A stretch of 64,000 bases of DNA from an uncultured Oscillibacter sp. GTDB taxonomy: Bacteria > Bacillota > Clostridia > Oscillospirales > Oscillospiraceae. This document shows positions 8,467-16,474 of the stretch, one piece after another. Where the stretch lies: contig CAKTMK010000009.1 in NCBI GenBank assembly GCA_934574045.1, positions 4,775-68,774 of the forward strand. Reading direction: 5' to 3'. The position numbers and the translations under genes are program-made. Positions within the stretch are counted from its first letter, which is position 1; every line of letters starts with the position of its first letter. Under the pieces are notes generated by a model. It was not told the DNA's origin and made no database searches. It saw only the letters and a list, made by a program, of their open reading frames with translations.

Positions 8467-9195
8467 GTGGAGGACCTGCGCTTCTATCCCAGACTCCAGT
8501 ATGTGGACGTCATCAACCGCGCCCTGTCCGTCAAGGGCGGCAGCGCCAAGCTGCTGCACGTGTATGTGGATGTGGAGCCGGTGACGTTCAACCGGGGCTT
8601 CTTCACCGTGGATATGCGCTTTTTCTATCAGGTGACGCTTCAGGCGTATCTGAGTACGCCTGCGCCGGTGACGGTGGAGGGCCTGTGCGTGTTCGACAAG
8701 CGGGTGCTGCTGTTCGGCAGCGAGGGGAGCGCCAAGATCTTCTCATCCGAGTTCCGCGCCGGGGAGCCGGACGCCCAGTGCCTGCGCCAGAGCAATCTGC
8801 CCGTGGCGGTGGTGGAGGCCGTCGATCCCATCGTGCTGGACGCGAAGCTGGTGGAGTCCTGCGGCTGCCGTCCCTGCGACTGCGACCTGTGCGAGGTCCC
8901 GTCCTTCGTCAGCGGCTTCTTCGGCGGCGAGCTGTCCAGCGGGGACGACGCGCGGCGCGTCTATGTGACGCTGGGGCAGTTCTCCATCGTGCGGCTGGAG
9001 CGGGACTCCCAGCTCCTGATCCCCGTGTACGATTACTGCATGCCCGAGAAGGAGTGCTCCGGCGGTCCCTGCGAGGACCCCTGCGGGCTGTTCCGCAACA
9101 TCAGCTTCCCTGTGGGCGAGTTCTTCCCGCCCAACACGATCTGCCGTCCCGAGACGTACGAGGAGACCCGGAATCTTTGCAGCTGCTGCCAGTGA
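8467..9195 (+). CDS. Cys-rich protein of unknown function
   Basis: A 242-residue protein with no signal peptide. Its first half (LQYVDVINRALSVKGG, RFFYQVTLQAY, VFDKRVLLFGSEG) looks like a beta-rich fold; its second half has a cluster CGCRPCDCDLC near residue 140 and more Cys near 195-205 and at the C-terminus (LCSCC). I recognise no family with certainty; a role on the spore surface is only a guess from the Cys content and the sporulation operon next door. The GTG at 8467 is the only usual start, but its ribosome site (AAGGA) is just four bases away and the frame stays open upstream through further Cys codons, so the true N-terminus is uncertain. Confidence 0.6.
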   Translation: MEDLRFYPRLQYVDVINRALSVKGGSAKLLHVYVDVEPVTFNRGFFTVDMRFFYQVTLQAYLSTPAPVTVEGLCVFDKRVLLFGSEGSAKIFSSEFRAGEPDAQCLRQSNLPVAVVEAVDPIVLDAKLVESCGCRPCDCDLCEVPSFVSGFFGGELSSGDDARRVYVTLGQFSIVRLERDSQLLIPVYDYCMPEKECSGGPCEDPCGLFRNISFPVGEFFPPNTICRPETYEETRNLCSCCQ

Positions 9196-9200
9196 GCGAG

Positions 9201-9231
9201 CGCCCGGCATCGAAGGATGCCGGGCGTTTTT
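9201..9231 (+). terminator. Terminator after the Cys-rich protein gene
   Basis: CGCCCGGCATC (9201-9211) pairs with GATGCCGGGCG (9216-9226) around GAAG, followed by TTTTT. It isolates the Cys-rich gene from the spoIIIA operon. Confidence 0.92.
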
Positions 9232-9305
9232 CTGCCTGCCCGTTTTTTCCGGTCATAAAGTGGGACGGGCTTTCATATGCTGGACCATCGACAGGGGGGA
9301 TGCGC

Positions 9306-10211
9306 ATGGAGCAGCGGGAGGAGATCGCCAGATACCGGCAGGCGGCGGCGTTTCTGCCGGTGCGTTTGCGGCGGCTGGCGGAGACGCTTCCGCCGGAGGA
9401 GCAGGCGGAGGCGGAGGAGCTTCGGCTCCGGGCGGGACGGCCCATGACCGTCCTGCTCCCGGACGGGGAGGTTTGCCCGTGGCGGGCGGAGCCGCCGGTG
9501 GAGCCGGAGGAGCTGGAGACGCTGTGCGACCTTGGAACGGAGTTTTCCCGGTATGCCGCCGCCGAGACGCTGCGGGCGGGCTTCCTGCCCGTGCGGGGCG
9601 GGTTCCGGATCGGCTTCTGCGGCACCGCGGTGATGAAAGACGGCATCTGCACGAATCTGACGGACCTCTCCTCGGCCAACGTGCGGATCGGGCGGGAGAA
9701 GCGGGGCGTCGCGGCGGAGCTGGCCCGGCGGCTGCTGGCGGACGGCGGGCCGGAGAGCACGCTGCTGCTCTCTCCGCCGGGCGGAGGAAAGACCACGCTC
9801 CTGCGGGATCTGATCCGCTGCATCTCGGAGGCGGGCTTCCGGGTGGGGCTGGCGGACGAGCGGGGCGAGCTGGCCGTCTGCTACCGCGGGCGGCCGCAGA
9901 TGGACGTGGGGCCGTGCACCGACGTGCTGGACGCCTGCCCCAAGGCGGCGGCGATCCCCATGCTGGTGCGGACGATGAATCCCCAGATCGTCGCCACCGA
10001 CGAGATCACCGCGGAGGAGGACATCCGCGCCGCGGTCATGGCGGCGGGATGCGGGGTGCGGCTGCTGGCCACCGTCCACGCGGCGGACGTGCAGGAGCTG
10101 CGGCAGAAGCCGCTGTATGTCCGGCTTCTGGAGACAAGGGTGTTCCGGTACGCGGTGTGCATCCGCCGGACGGCGGAGGGACGGGCCTACGGATTGGAGG
10201 AGCTGCCATGA
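9306..10211 (+). CDS. spoIIIAA: Stage III sporulation protein AA (ATPase)
   Basis: This 301-residue ATPase resembles secretion ATPases and energises the channel that links mother cell and forespore. Walker A is SPPGGGKTTLLRDL near residue 160 and the Walker B/acidic region is RTMNPQIVATDEI; the N-terminal part contains EAEELRLRAGRPM, typical of SpoIIIAA. Two close ATGs (9300, 9306) compete; the run AGGGGGG suits 9306 better. The gene ends with an ATGA overlap onto spoIIIAB. It would be transcribed in the mother cell by SigE in relatives; I could not place that promoter. Confidence 0.95.
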   Translation: MEQREEIARYRQAAAFLPVRLRRLAETLPPEEQAEAEELRLRAGRPMTVLLPDGEVCPWRAEPPVEPEELETLCDLGTEFSRYAAAETLRAGFLPVRGGFRIGFCGTAVMKDGICTNLTDLSSANVRIGREKRGVAAELARRLLADGGPESTLLLSPPGGGKTTLLRDLIRCISEAGFRVGLADERGELAVCYRGRPQMDVGPCTDVLDACPKAAAIPMLVRTMNPQIVATDEITAEEDIRAAVMAAGCGVRLLATVHAADVQELRQKPLYVRLLETRVFRYAVCIRRTAEGRAYGLEELP

Positions 10212-10702
10212 AGCTGCTGGGAGCGGCGCTGGTGCTGGCGGGCTTCGGCGCGGCGTGGCGGTCGCAGCTGCGGGCGTGGCGGCAGGAGGAGGAGACGCTG
10301 GCCTGTCTGGCGGCGGCGCTGGAGCAGCTCTGTGCCCGCATCCGGCTGACCCGCAGACCGCTGCCGCGGCTCCTGCGGGAGGTGAGCGGCGGGGGACGCT
10401 CTCCCGCGGAGACGTGCCTGCGGGAGACGGCGGCGGCGATGGAGCGGGGCGAGCCGCCCTCGCGGGCGTGGGCCGCGGCCTGCCGGACGCTCCCACTGGG
10501 AGAGACGGCGCGCTCCGCCGCCGCGGAGCTGGGCGGCGCGCTGTCCGGCGGCGAGGAGGATATCTGTAAAGCGATCCAGCTTGCGGCAGACCGGCTGCGA
10601 GGAGAATTGACGGAGCTTCGGCATGAAAAGCGTGACCGGGCCAAACGGAGCGGAGCAGTCTGCTTCTCCGCCGCGGCGCTGGTCATCATTCTTCTGCTGT
10701 AA
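10208..10702 (+). CDS. spoIIIAB: Stage III sporulation protein AB
   Basis: A 164-residue protein with an N-terminal membrane helix and a C-terminal hydrophobic segment (AVCFSAAALVIILLL). SpoIIIAB resembles GspF-type platform proteins of type II secretion systems. The family pattern CLAAALEQLCARIRLTRRPLPRLLREV and the helical repeat region RLRGELTELRHEKRDRAKRSGA are present. The start overlaps the spoIIIAA stop by four bases, implying coupled translation. Confidence 0.92.
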   Translation: MKLLGAALVLAGFGAAWRSQLRAWRQEEETLACLAAALEQLCARIRLTRRPLPRLLREVSGGGRSPAETCLRETAAAMERGEPPSRAWAAACRTLPLGETARSAAAELGGALSGGEEDICKAIQLAADRLRGELTELRHEKRDRAKRSGAVCFSAAALVIILLL

Positions 10703-10726
10703 AGGGTTTACGAAAGGAATTTTGCC

Positions 10727-10921
10727 ATGGATGTGGATCTGATTTTCCGGATCGCCGCCATCGGGATCCTGGTGGCGGTGCTCAACCAGCTTCTGGTGCG
10801 CTCCGGACGGGAGGAGCAGGCCATGATGACGACGCTGGCGGGACTGGTGGTGGTGCTGATGATGATGGTGCGGCAGATCAGCAGTCTGTTTCAGCTCATC
10901 AAGGACCTGTTCGGCTTCTGA
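10727..10921 (+). CDS. spoIIIAC: Stage III sporulation protein AC
   Basis: A 64-residue double-spanning membrane protein. The sequence IFRIAAIGILVAVLNQLL followed by REEQAMMTTLAGLVVVLMM is near-diagnostic of SpoIIIAC. It forms part of the membrane platform of the feeding-tube complex. Its stop codon overlaps the start of spoIIIAD (TGATG). Confidence 0.96.
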   Translation: MDVDLIFRIAAIGILVAVLNQLLVRSGREEQAMMTTLAGLVVVLMMMVRQISSLFQLIKDLFGF

Positions 10922-11310
10922 TGGAGCAGGTGATCCAGACGGCGGCGGTGTGCGTCCTGACGGCGCTGCTGGCCGCGGTGGTGCGCCGGGGCGCGCCGGA
11001 GGCGGCGCTGCTGCTGGGACTTGCGGCGGCAGTGGGGGTCCTGCTGGCCCTGTCCGGCGAGCTGCGGACGCTGGCGGGCTTTTTCACGGAGCTGGCCGCG
11101 CGGACCGGCGCGGCGGACGGCATTTTTCTGCCGCTGTATAAGACCATCGGCATTGCGTTGGTGGTCAAGGTGGGGGCCAGCCTGTGCCGGGACGCGGGAA
11201 CGGCGGCATTGGCCTCCGCACTGGAGATCTCTGGCGCGGCGTGCGCGCTGCTGGCGGCGCTGCCGCTGCTGGAGCGGACGCTGAGCGTCCTGTTGGAGCT
11301 GATGGAATGA
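10921..11310 (+). CDS. spoIIIAD: Stage III sporulation protein AD
   Basis: A 129-residue membrane protein related to SpoIIIAC, with four hydrophobic segments. The segment LPLYKTIGIALVVKVGASLCRDAG is the conserved SpoIIIAD core. It overlaps genes on both sides by one to four bases, consistent with translational coupling along the operon. Confidence 0.95.
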   Translation: MEQVIQTAAVCVLTALLAAVVRRGAPEAALLLGLAAAVGVLLALSGELRTLAGFFTELAARTGAADGIFLPLYKTIGIALVVKVGASLCRDAGTAALASALEISGAACALLAALPLLERTLSVLLELME

Positions 11311-12377
11311 AAATTTGGCTGACGGCGGCGGCGCTGTGCCTGCTGCTGACGGTTCCGGTTGCCGCCGGGGTGCCGGACGAGCTGTGGAACGCCCTGCCGG
11401 AGGGTACGGAGGAGATCCTGAAGCAGACGGAGCTGGACTCCGCGGACCCGCTGGGCAGCGGCGCGGCCCGGATCCTGCAGGGACTGGCGGAGCAGGGGCG
11501 CGGCGTGCTGCGCCAGCGGCTGCGGGGGGCGGTGAGCGTTCTGCTGGCGGTGCTTCTGTGCGGCGCAGCGGACGGCTTTTCCCAGACCGCCGGGGCCTCC
11601 GGCCCCCGGCTGGTCACAACGGCGGGGGCCTTGTCCGTCACGCTGCTGACGGCGGGCAGTCTGGAGACGCTGATCGGCATGGGCAGCGGCGCGATCCGGG
11701 CGCTGAACGACTTCGGCGGCGTGCTGCTGCCGGTGCTGGCCGCGGCGGCGGCAGTCAGCGGCTCCGTTACCTCCGCCACGGTGCAGCAGGTGATCGCGGT
11801 GCTGTTCACCGGCGCGCTGCTCAAGCTGATCGAGGGCGTGCTGCTGCCGATGGTGTATCTGTACATCGGGATGCTGACCGCCGCGGCGTGCCTTCCGGAC
11901 GGGCGGCTGGGCAGCATCGCGGACGCGCTGCGCAAATGCGTCACGTGGGTGCTGTGCGGCGCGCTGACGGCGTTCACACTGTATCTCTCCGCAGCGCGCA
12001 TCATCTCCGGGACGGCGGACGCGGCGGCGGTAAAGCTGGCAAAGACCGCCGTCTCCGGCGCGGTGCCGGTGGTGGGCGGGATCATCGCCGAGGCGGCGGA
12101 GACGGTCCTGACCGGCGCGGGGCTTTTGAAAAACGCCGTGGGCGCGTTCGGGATGCTGGCGGTGCTGGCGGCCTGCGCGTGGCCCTTCCTGCACCTCGGC
12201 GTGCAGTACCTTCTTTATAAGCTGGCGGGATTTCTGGCGGGACTGATCGGACCGGCGGAGCTGTGCCGGCTGGTGGACGGACTGGGGAGCGCCTTCGGAC
12301 TGGTGCTGGGCATGACGGGAGCCAGCGCGCTGGCGCTGCTGATCGCCATCCTCTCGTCCATGGCCGCCGTGACGTAG
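11307..12377 (+). CDS. spoIIIAE: Stage III sporulation protein AE
   Basis: A 356-residue polytopic membrane protein with an N-terminal signal-like helix and about seven later membrane segments. LNDFGGVLLPVLAAAAAVSGSVTSA and VKLAKTAVSGAVPVVGGIIAEAAETVL contain conserved SpoIIIAE patterns. It is thought to be part of the mother-cell membrane channel. The ATG at 11307 overlaps the spoIIIAD stop. Confidence 0.95.
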   Translation: MKIWLTAAALCLLLTVPVAAGVPDELWNALPEGTEEILKQTELDSADPLGSGAARILQGLAEQGRGVLRQRLRGAVSVLLAVLLCGAADGFSQTAGASGPRLVTTAGALSVTLLTAGSLETLIGMGSGAIRALNDFGGVLLPVLAAAAAVSGSVTSATVQQVIAVLFTGALLKLIEGVLLPMVYLYIGMLTAAACLPDGRLGSIADALRKCVTWVLCGALTAFTLYLSAARIISGTADAAAVKLAKTAVSGAVPVVGGIIAEAAETVLTGAGLLKNAVGAFGMLAVLAACAWPFLHLGVQYLLYKLAGFLAGLIGPAELCRLVDGLGSAFGLVLGMTGASALALLIAILSSMAAVT

Positions 12378-12388
12378 GAGGTGGGAGG

Positions 12389-12865
12389 ATGATCGAGGCG
12401 ATACGGAGCTGGCTGACGGCGGCGGTGGCCGCGTCGTTCCTGACCGCCGCGGCCCAGAGCCTGATCCCGGAGGGCGCAGTGCGGAAGGCTGCGGGCTTTG
12501 CCGGGGGGCTGGCGCTGATCTGCGTGCTGCTGGAGCCGTTTCTGACGCTGGACCTCTCCCGCACGGAGCTTTCCTACGACGTCTGCGCGCAGGCGGTGGA
12601 GGAGCGGCGGGAGGAGCTTCAGACCCAGAGTGATCGGGAGCTGGAACGGCTCATAGCGGAGCGGACGCAGGCATATATTCAGGACAAAGCGGCGGAGCTT
12701 GGCGTGGCGTGTACGGTCCGGGTGCTGGTGGAGCCGGGAGCGGACGGCGTTCCCGTCCCGGCAGGCGCGGTGGTGACGGGGGAGTGTCCCGGCGCGCTGG
12801 CGGATTACATGGAGCGGGAGCTTGGAATCTCAAAGGAGAGGCAGGTCTATCATGAAGCAGACTGA
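12389..12865 (+). CDS. spoIIIAF: Stage III sporulation protein AF
   Basis: A 158-residue protein with two N-terminal membrane helices and a soluble ring-forming domain (CTVRVLVEPG...). The N-terminus IRSWLTAAVAASFLTAAAQSLIPEGAVRKAAGFAGGLAL is typical of the family. Two GGAGG sites precede the ATG at 12389. It overlaps spoIIIAG by 14 bases. Confidence 0.92.
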   Translation: MIEAIRSWLTAAVAASFLTAAAQSLIPEGAVRKAAGFAGGLALICVLLEPFLTLDLSRTELSYDVCAQAVEERREELQTQSDRELERLIAERTQAYIQDKAAELGVACTVRVLVEPGADGVPVPAGAVVTGECPGALADYMERELGISKERQVYHEAD

Positions 12866-13370
12866 AACGCTGAAAGCGCTGTGGAGCCGGTGGAAATACG
12901 CCGCGCTGATCGCGGCGGCGGGCGCGGCGCTGCTGCTGCTTCCGGCGGGCGGCGGACGGACGGACGCGGCGCCTGCGGCGGAGATGGAGGAGCGCGTGCA
13001 GGACACGGTGCGGGAGATGGAGACGCGGATGGAGGCGATCCTCAAGACGATCGACGGGGCGGGAGAACTGCACCTGATGCTGGCGGCGGACACGGGGACC
13101 GCCCGCCAGCTGGCGCAGGACACGGAGCTGAGCTACAGCGGAGCCGTTTCCGCGCCGGACGACTATCTGCGCAGGGAGGAAACGGTCCTCACCGGCAGCG
13201 GCTCGGGCGAGGGGCCGGTGGTGACCCAGACGCGCTGCCCCACGTGGCGGGGCGCGCTGGTGGTGTGCCAGGGCGGCGGAGACGCGCAGGTGCGCTTTGC
13301 GGTCACGGCGGCGGTGAGCGCCCTGACGGGGCTGGGCGCGGATCGGATCACGGTGGCAAAATGTCAGTGA
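12852..13370 (+). CDS. spoIIIAG: Stage III sporulation protein AG
   Basis: A 172-residue protein with one membrane helix (residues 16-32) and a soluble domain facing the intermembrane space. In relatives SpoIIIAG forms a large oligomeric ring in the mother cell-forespore channel. The C-terminal pattern RGALVVCQGGGDAQVRFAVTAAVSALTGLGADRITV is characteristic. It begins inside the end of spoIIIAF. Confidence 0.94.
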   Translation: MKQTETLKALWSRWKYAALIAAAGAALLLLPAGGGRTDAAPAAEMEERVQDTVREMETRMEAILKTIDGAGELHLMLAADTGTARQLAQDTELSYSGAVSAPDDYLRREETVLTGSGSGEGPVVTQTRCPTWRGALVVCQGGGDAQVRFAVTAAVSALTGLGADRITVAKCQ

Positions 13371-13393
13371 TATTTTGGAGGAGGAAAGGGACC

Positions 13394-13978
13394 ATGAGAG
13401 GAAATTGGAAACGGTACACGGTGGTCGTGACCATGCTGGTGCTGGTGTGCGCAGCGGCGGCGCTGAACTGGCAGGCGACGCAGAGCGCCGCTCCGCCCGA
13501 GGACGCGGCGCAGTCCGCTCAGACGGATGAAAAGCTGCTGGGCGCGGCGGCGCTGGTCTCCGGCGGGGACGGCGCGGCGGACCCCGCCGCGGCACCGGTG
13601 GACGAGACGGGCGTTTACACCGGGTCGGACTACTTCGCCTCCGCCCGGCTGACCCGCCAACAGGCCCGGGACGCCGCCGTGGCGCTTTTGCAGCAGGCCG
13701 CCGACGAGGACGGCGCGGCGCAGGCCGCGCTGGACAACGCCGCCGCTGGCATTCAGGCCATGGCGCAGTACACCATGGCCGAGGCCCAGATCGAAAATCT
13801 GGTGGCGGCCAAGGGGTACGCCGACTGCGTGGCCTTCATGAGCGAGGACAGCCTCAGCGTGGTGGTCTCCGCGCCGGAGGGGACGCTCAGCGGCGAGGAC
13901 GTGGCGAAGATCACGGACATCGCCGTGGCCGAGACGGGCTATCCCGTGGACAGCATCAAGATCATGGCGGCTAACTGA
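13394..13978 (+). CDS. spoIIIAH: Stage III sporulation protein AH
   Basis: A 194-residue protein with an N-terminal helix and a YscJ/FliF-like domain; it binds forespore SpoIIQ across the septum. The region FASARLTRQQARDAAVALLQQA and the C-terminal VVVSAPEGTLSGEDVAKITDI...TGYPVDSIKI match the family. I choose the ATG at 13394, which has GGAGGAGGAAAGG upstream, over an in-frame ATG 33 bases earlier. It is the last gene of the operon. Confidence 0.94.
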   Translation: MRGNWKRYTVVVTMLVLVCAAAALNWQATQSAAPPEDAAQSAQTDEKLLGAAALVSGGDGAADPAAAPVDETGVYTGSDYFASARLTRQQARDAAVALLQQAADEDGAAQAALDNAAAGIQAMAQYTMAEAQIENLVAAKGYADCVAFMSEDSLSVVVSAPEGTLSGEDVAKITDIAVAETGYPVDSIKIMAAN

Positions 13979-14089
13979 GCGCGAAATTAGCTGTTGTAAT
14001 TTTCCGTGAAGCATGGTAAACTAAAAGGCACGAATGAAGACGCCTGCCCTGCGCGTGGCCGCGCGGCAGCGAGAAGGAGCGAGGATACT

Positions 14090-14464
14090 ATGGGCGAGAG
14101 CCGGGAATACATGACCCTGCCGGAGGAAAACGGCAGCATCAATATCGCGCAGGACGTGATCGCCGCCATCGCGGTGGGCGCCGTCCGCGACGTGGAGGGC
14201 GTGTCCGGGATGATGAGCGGCATGGGCGGCAGCGTCTCGGACCTGATGAACAAGAAAAACGCCCAGAAGGGCGTCCGCGGCGTGAAGATCGACATGACCG
14301 GCGCGGCGCTGACGCTGGACGTGTACCTGACGGTGAAGTACGGCAGCGTGATCCCCGAGGTGGCGGAAAACGCGCAGAAAGCCGTCTCCTCCGCAGTGGA
14401 GGCCATGACCGGCTGCACTGTGGGCGCGGTGAACATCCATGTCGGCGGCGTGACGCTGGACTGA
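14090..14464 (+). CDS. Asp23/Gls24 family envelope stress protein (YqhY-like)
   Basis: A 124-residue Asp23/Gls24-domain protein. The pattern INIAQDVIAAIAVGAVRDVEGV near the N-terminus and VYLTVKYGSVIPEVAENAQKAVSSAVEAMTG later define the family. YqhY in Bacillus lies in the same position before nusB and is tied to acetyl-CoA carboxylase control, but accB and accC are missing here. The start at 14090 has AAGGAG upstream; the frame is open 84 bases further without a ribosome site. Confidence 0.93.
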   Translation: MGESREYMTLPEENGSINIAQDVIAAIAVGAVRDVEGVSGMMSGMGGSVSDLMNKKNAQKGVRGVKIDMTGAALTLDVYLTVKYGSVIPEVAENAQKAVSSAVEAMTGCTVGAVNIHVGGVTLD

Positions 14465-14483
14465 GAAGAGGACGAACGGGATT

Positions 14484-14936
14484 ATGGTACGGAACGTAGC
14501 ACGAGAGATCGCCGTGCGTCTTGCCTATGAGCTGAGTTTTTCGGATGAGACCGCGCAGGAGCTGCTGGACCGCCGCTTGGCGGCGGACAATTTTGCATCT
14601 CTGGCGGAGGAGGACACGCTCTACGCCGAGGCGCCCAACGAAAAGCAGGCGGCCTATATCCGCCGTCTGGTCACCGGCGTGTCCGAGCACGCCGCAGAGC
14701 TGGACGGCTACATCTCCAAGTACGCGCAGGGGTGGAGCTTTGCCCGCATCCCGCTGGTGGCGTCCGCCGTTATGCGGGTGTGTATGTATGAGATCATGTA
14801 CATGCCGGACATCCCCACCGGCGCGGCCATCAACGAAGCGGTGGAGATCGCCAAGAAGTACGAAACGCCGGAGACGGTAAAATTCATCAACGGCATTCTG
14901 GGCAGCTTTGCGCGTCAGGAGTGTCCGCAGGAATGA
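14484..14936 (+). CDS. nusB: Transcription antitermination factor NusB
   Basis: A 150-residue all-helical RNA-binding protein that joins NusE (S10) on boxA of rRNA transcripts. The N-terminal REIAVRLAYELSF and the C-terminal IPLVASAVMRVCMYEIMYMPDIPTGAAINEAVEIAKKY...FINGILG patterns are definitive. It lies 19 bases after the Asp23-like gene, as in Bacillus. Confidence 0.96.
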   Translation: MVRNVAREIAVRLAYELSFSDETAQELLDRRLAADNFASLAEEDTLYAEAPNEKQAAYIRRLVTGVSEHAAELDGYISKYAQGWSFARIPLVASAVMRVCMYEIMYMPDIPTGAAINEAVEIAKKYETPETVKFINGILGSFARQECPQE

Positions 14937-14947
14937 GCGCCGGGACG

Positions 14948-14975
14948 GGGCGGGCCGCAAGCCCGCCCTGTTTTT
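14948..14975 (+). terminator. Hairpin with T-rich tail between nusB and xseA
   Basis: GGGCGGGC (14948-14955) pairs with GCCCGCCC (14961-14968) around CGCAA, followed by TGTTTTT. It could end the nusB transcript or reduce read-through into xseA; no separate xseA promoter was recognised. Confidence 0.75.
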
Positions 14976-15014
14976 CTGTATCCGGGTCCCGGCGCGGAGA
15001 GGAGGACGCTGCCC

Positions 15015-16214
15015 ATGGAGCAGCCGATCTATCAGGTATCGCAGGTCAATGAATACGTCAACGCCATGCTGGACGGGGAGCCGCTTCTGCAGGACCTTCT
15101 GGTCCGGGGCGAGCTTTCCAACTACAAGATCTACCCCTCCGGCCATCACTACTTCACCCTCAAGGACCGGGACGGCGCGCTGCGGTGCGTCATGTTCCGG
15201 TCACAGGCCCAGCGCCTGCACTTCCGGCCGGAGAGCGGGATGAAGGTCATCGCCCGGGGCCGGATCTCGGTCTTTCCCCGGGACGGGGCCTATCAGCTCT
15301 ACTGCGCCGGGCTTTCGCCGGACGGCGTGGGTGAGCTGGCGGTGGCCTTTGAGCAGCTCAAGGCAAAGCTGCTGGAGGAGGGCCTTTTCGACGAGGACCA
15401 TAAAAAGCCCCTGCCGCGCTATCCCCAGACCATCGCCATCGTCACCTCCGCCGCCGGCGCGGCGGTCCACGATATGCTGCGCATCCTGCGGCGGCGGTAC
15501 CCGGCGGCCAAGGCGGTGCTGCTGCCTGTGCGGGTGCAGGGGAAGGAGGCCCCGGCGGAGATCGCGGGCGCCATCCGGTACGCCAACCGCTGGCGGGTGG
15601 GCGACCTTATCATCACCGGCCGGGGCGGCGGATCCATCGAGGACCTGTGGGCCTTCAACGACGAGCGGGTGGCCCGGGCGATCTATGATTCCGAGATCCC
15701 GGTGATCTCGGCCGTGGGCCACGAGCCGGACGTGACCATTTCGGACTTTGTGGCGGACGCGCGGGCGTCCACTCCCTCCAACGCGGCGGAGATTGCCGTG
15801 CCGGACCAGATGGAGCTGCTGCGCTGGCTGCGCGGCGCGCAGGAGCGCCTTCTTCTGGCGGAGGAGACGAAGCTGGAGCGCTGCCGCCGCAGGCTGGACG
15901 AGCTGTCCGGCCGCCGGGTGCTGCGGGACCAGATGGCGTCGGTCCAGGACCGGCGGATGCTGCTGGCCCATCTGCAGCAGCGGCTGGGCGACCTGTCCGC
16001 CCGGAGCGTGGGCGAAAAGCGGCGGGCGTTTTCCGCTCTGGCCGCGTCGCTGGACGCCATGAGCCCGCTGAAGGTTTTGGGCCGGGGGTACGCCGTGGTC
16101 CGGAACGGGCAGGGGATCGTGAAGAGCTATCGGGACGCGCCCGTCGGGAGCCATATCGAGGTGGCGCTGGGCGAGGGCGCGCTGGAATGCACCGTTGAGA
16201 AAGGAAGAGCGTGA
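15015..16214 (+). CDS. xseA: Exodeoxyribonuclease VII large subunit
   Basis: The 399-residue catalytic subunit degrades single-stranded DNA to oligonucleotides. An OB-fold N-terminus (YQVSQVNEYVNAMLDGEPLLQDLLVRGELSNYK) is followed by the nuclease core TSAAGAAVHDML and RGGGSIEDLWAFNDERVARAIYDSEIPVISAVGHEPDVTISDFVADARASTPSNAAE. The helical arm and C-terminal LKVLGRGYAVV are present. It overlaps xseB by one base. Confidence 0.97.
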   Translation: MEQPIYQVSQVNEYVNAMLDGEPLLQDLLVRGELSNYKIYPSGHHYFTLKDRDGALRCVMFRSQAQRLHFRPESGMKVIARGRISVFPRDGAYQLYCAGLSPDGVGELAVAFEQLKAKLLEEGLFDEDHKKPLPRYPQTIAIVTSAAGAAVHDMLRILRRRYPAAKAVLLPVRVQGKEAPAEIAGAIRYANRWRVGDLIITGRGGGSIEDLWAFNDERVARAIYDSEIPVISAVGHEPDVTISDFVADARASTPSNAAEIAVPDQMELLRWLRGAQERLLLAEETKLERCRRRLDELSGRRVLRDQMASVQDRRMLLAHLQQRLGDLSARSVGEKRRAFSALAASLDAMSPLKVLGRGYAVVRNGQGIVKSYRDAPVGSHIEVALGEGALECTVEKGRA

Positions 16215-16474
16215 TGGCAGGAAGGAAAAAGGAGACCCGGACGTTCGAACAGCAGATCGCGCGGCTGGAGGAGATCGTGGCCCGGATGGAAAAGGGCGAC
16301 GCGGAGCTGGCGGAGTCGCTGGCCCTGTTTGACGAGGGAACAGGACTAATCGCCTCCTGCTCCAAGCTGCTGGACGAGGCGGAGCAGAAGGTGGTCCGCC
16401 TGATGAAGGGCGCGGACGGCGCGCCGGTGGAGCTGCCCTTTGACGCGGACGAGGAGGAAGAAAACGATGGATAA
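16214..16474 (+). CDS. xseB: Exodeoxyribonuclease VII small subunit
   Basis: An 86-residue helical protein that binds the arm of XseA. TFEQQIARLEEIVARMEKGDAELAESLALFDEGTGL is the family core; the acidic tail (DADEEEEND) is less conserved. The start ATG at 16214 shares a base with the xseA stop (TGATG); a GTG three bases upstream is the alternative. It overlaps ispA by eight bases. Confidence 0.94.
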   Translation: MAGRKKETRTFEQQIARLEEIVARMEKGDAELAESLALFDEGTGLIASCSKLLDEAEQKVVRLMKGADGAPVELPFDADEEEENDG

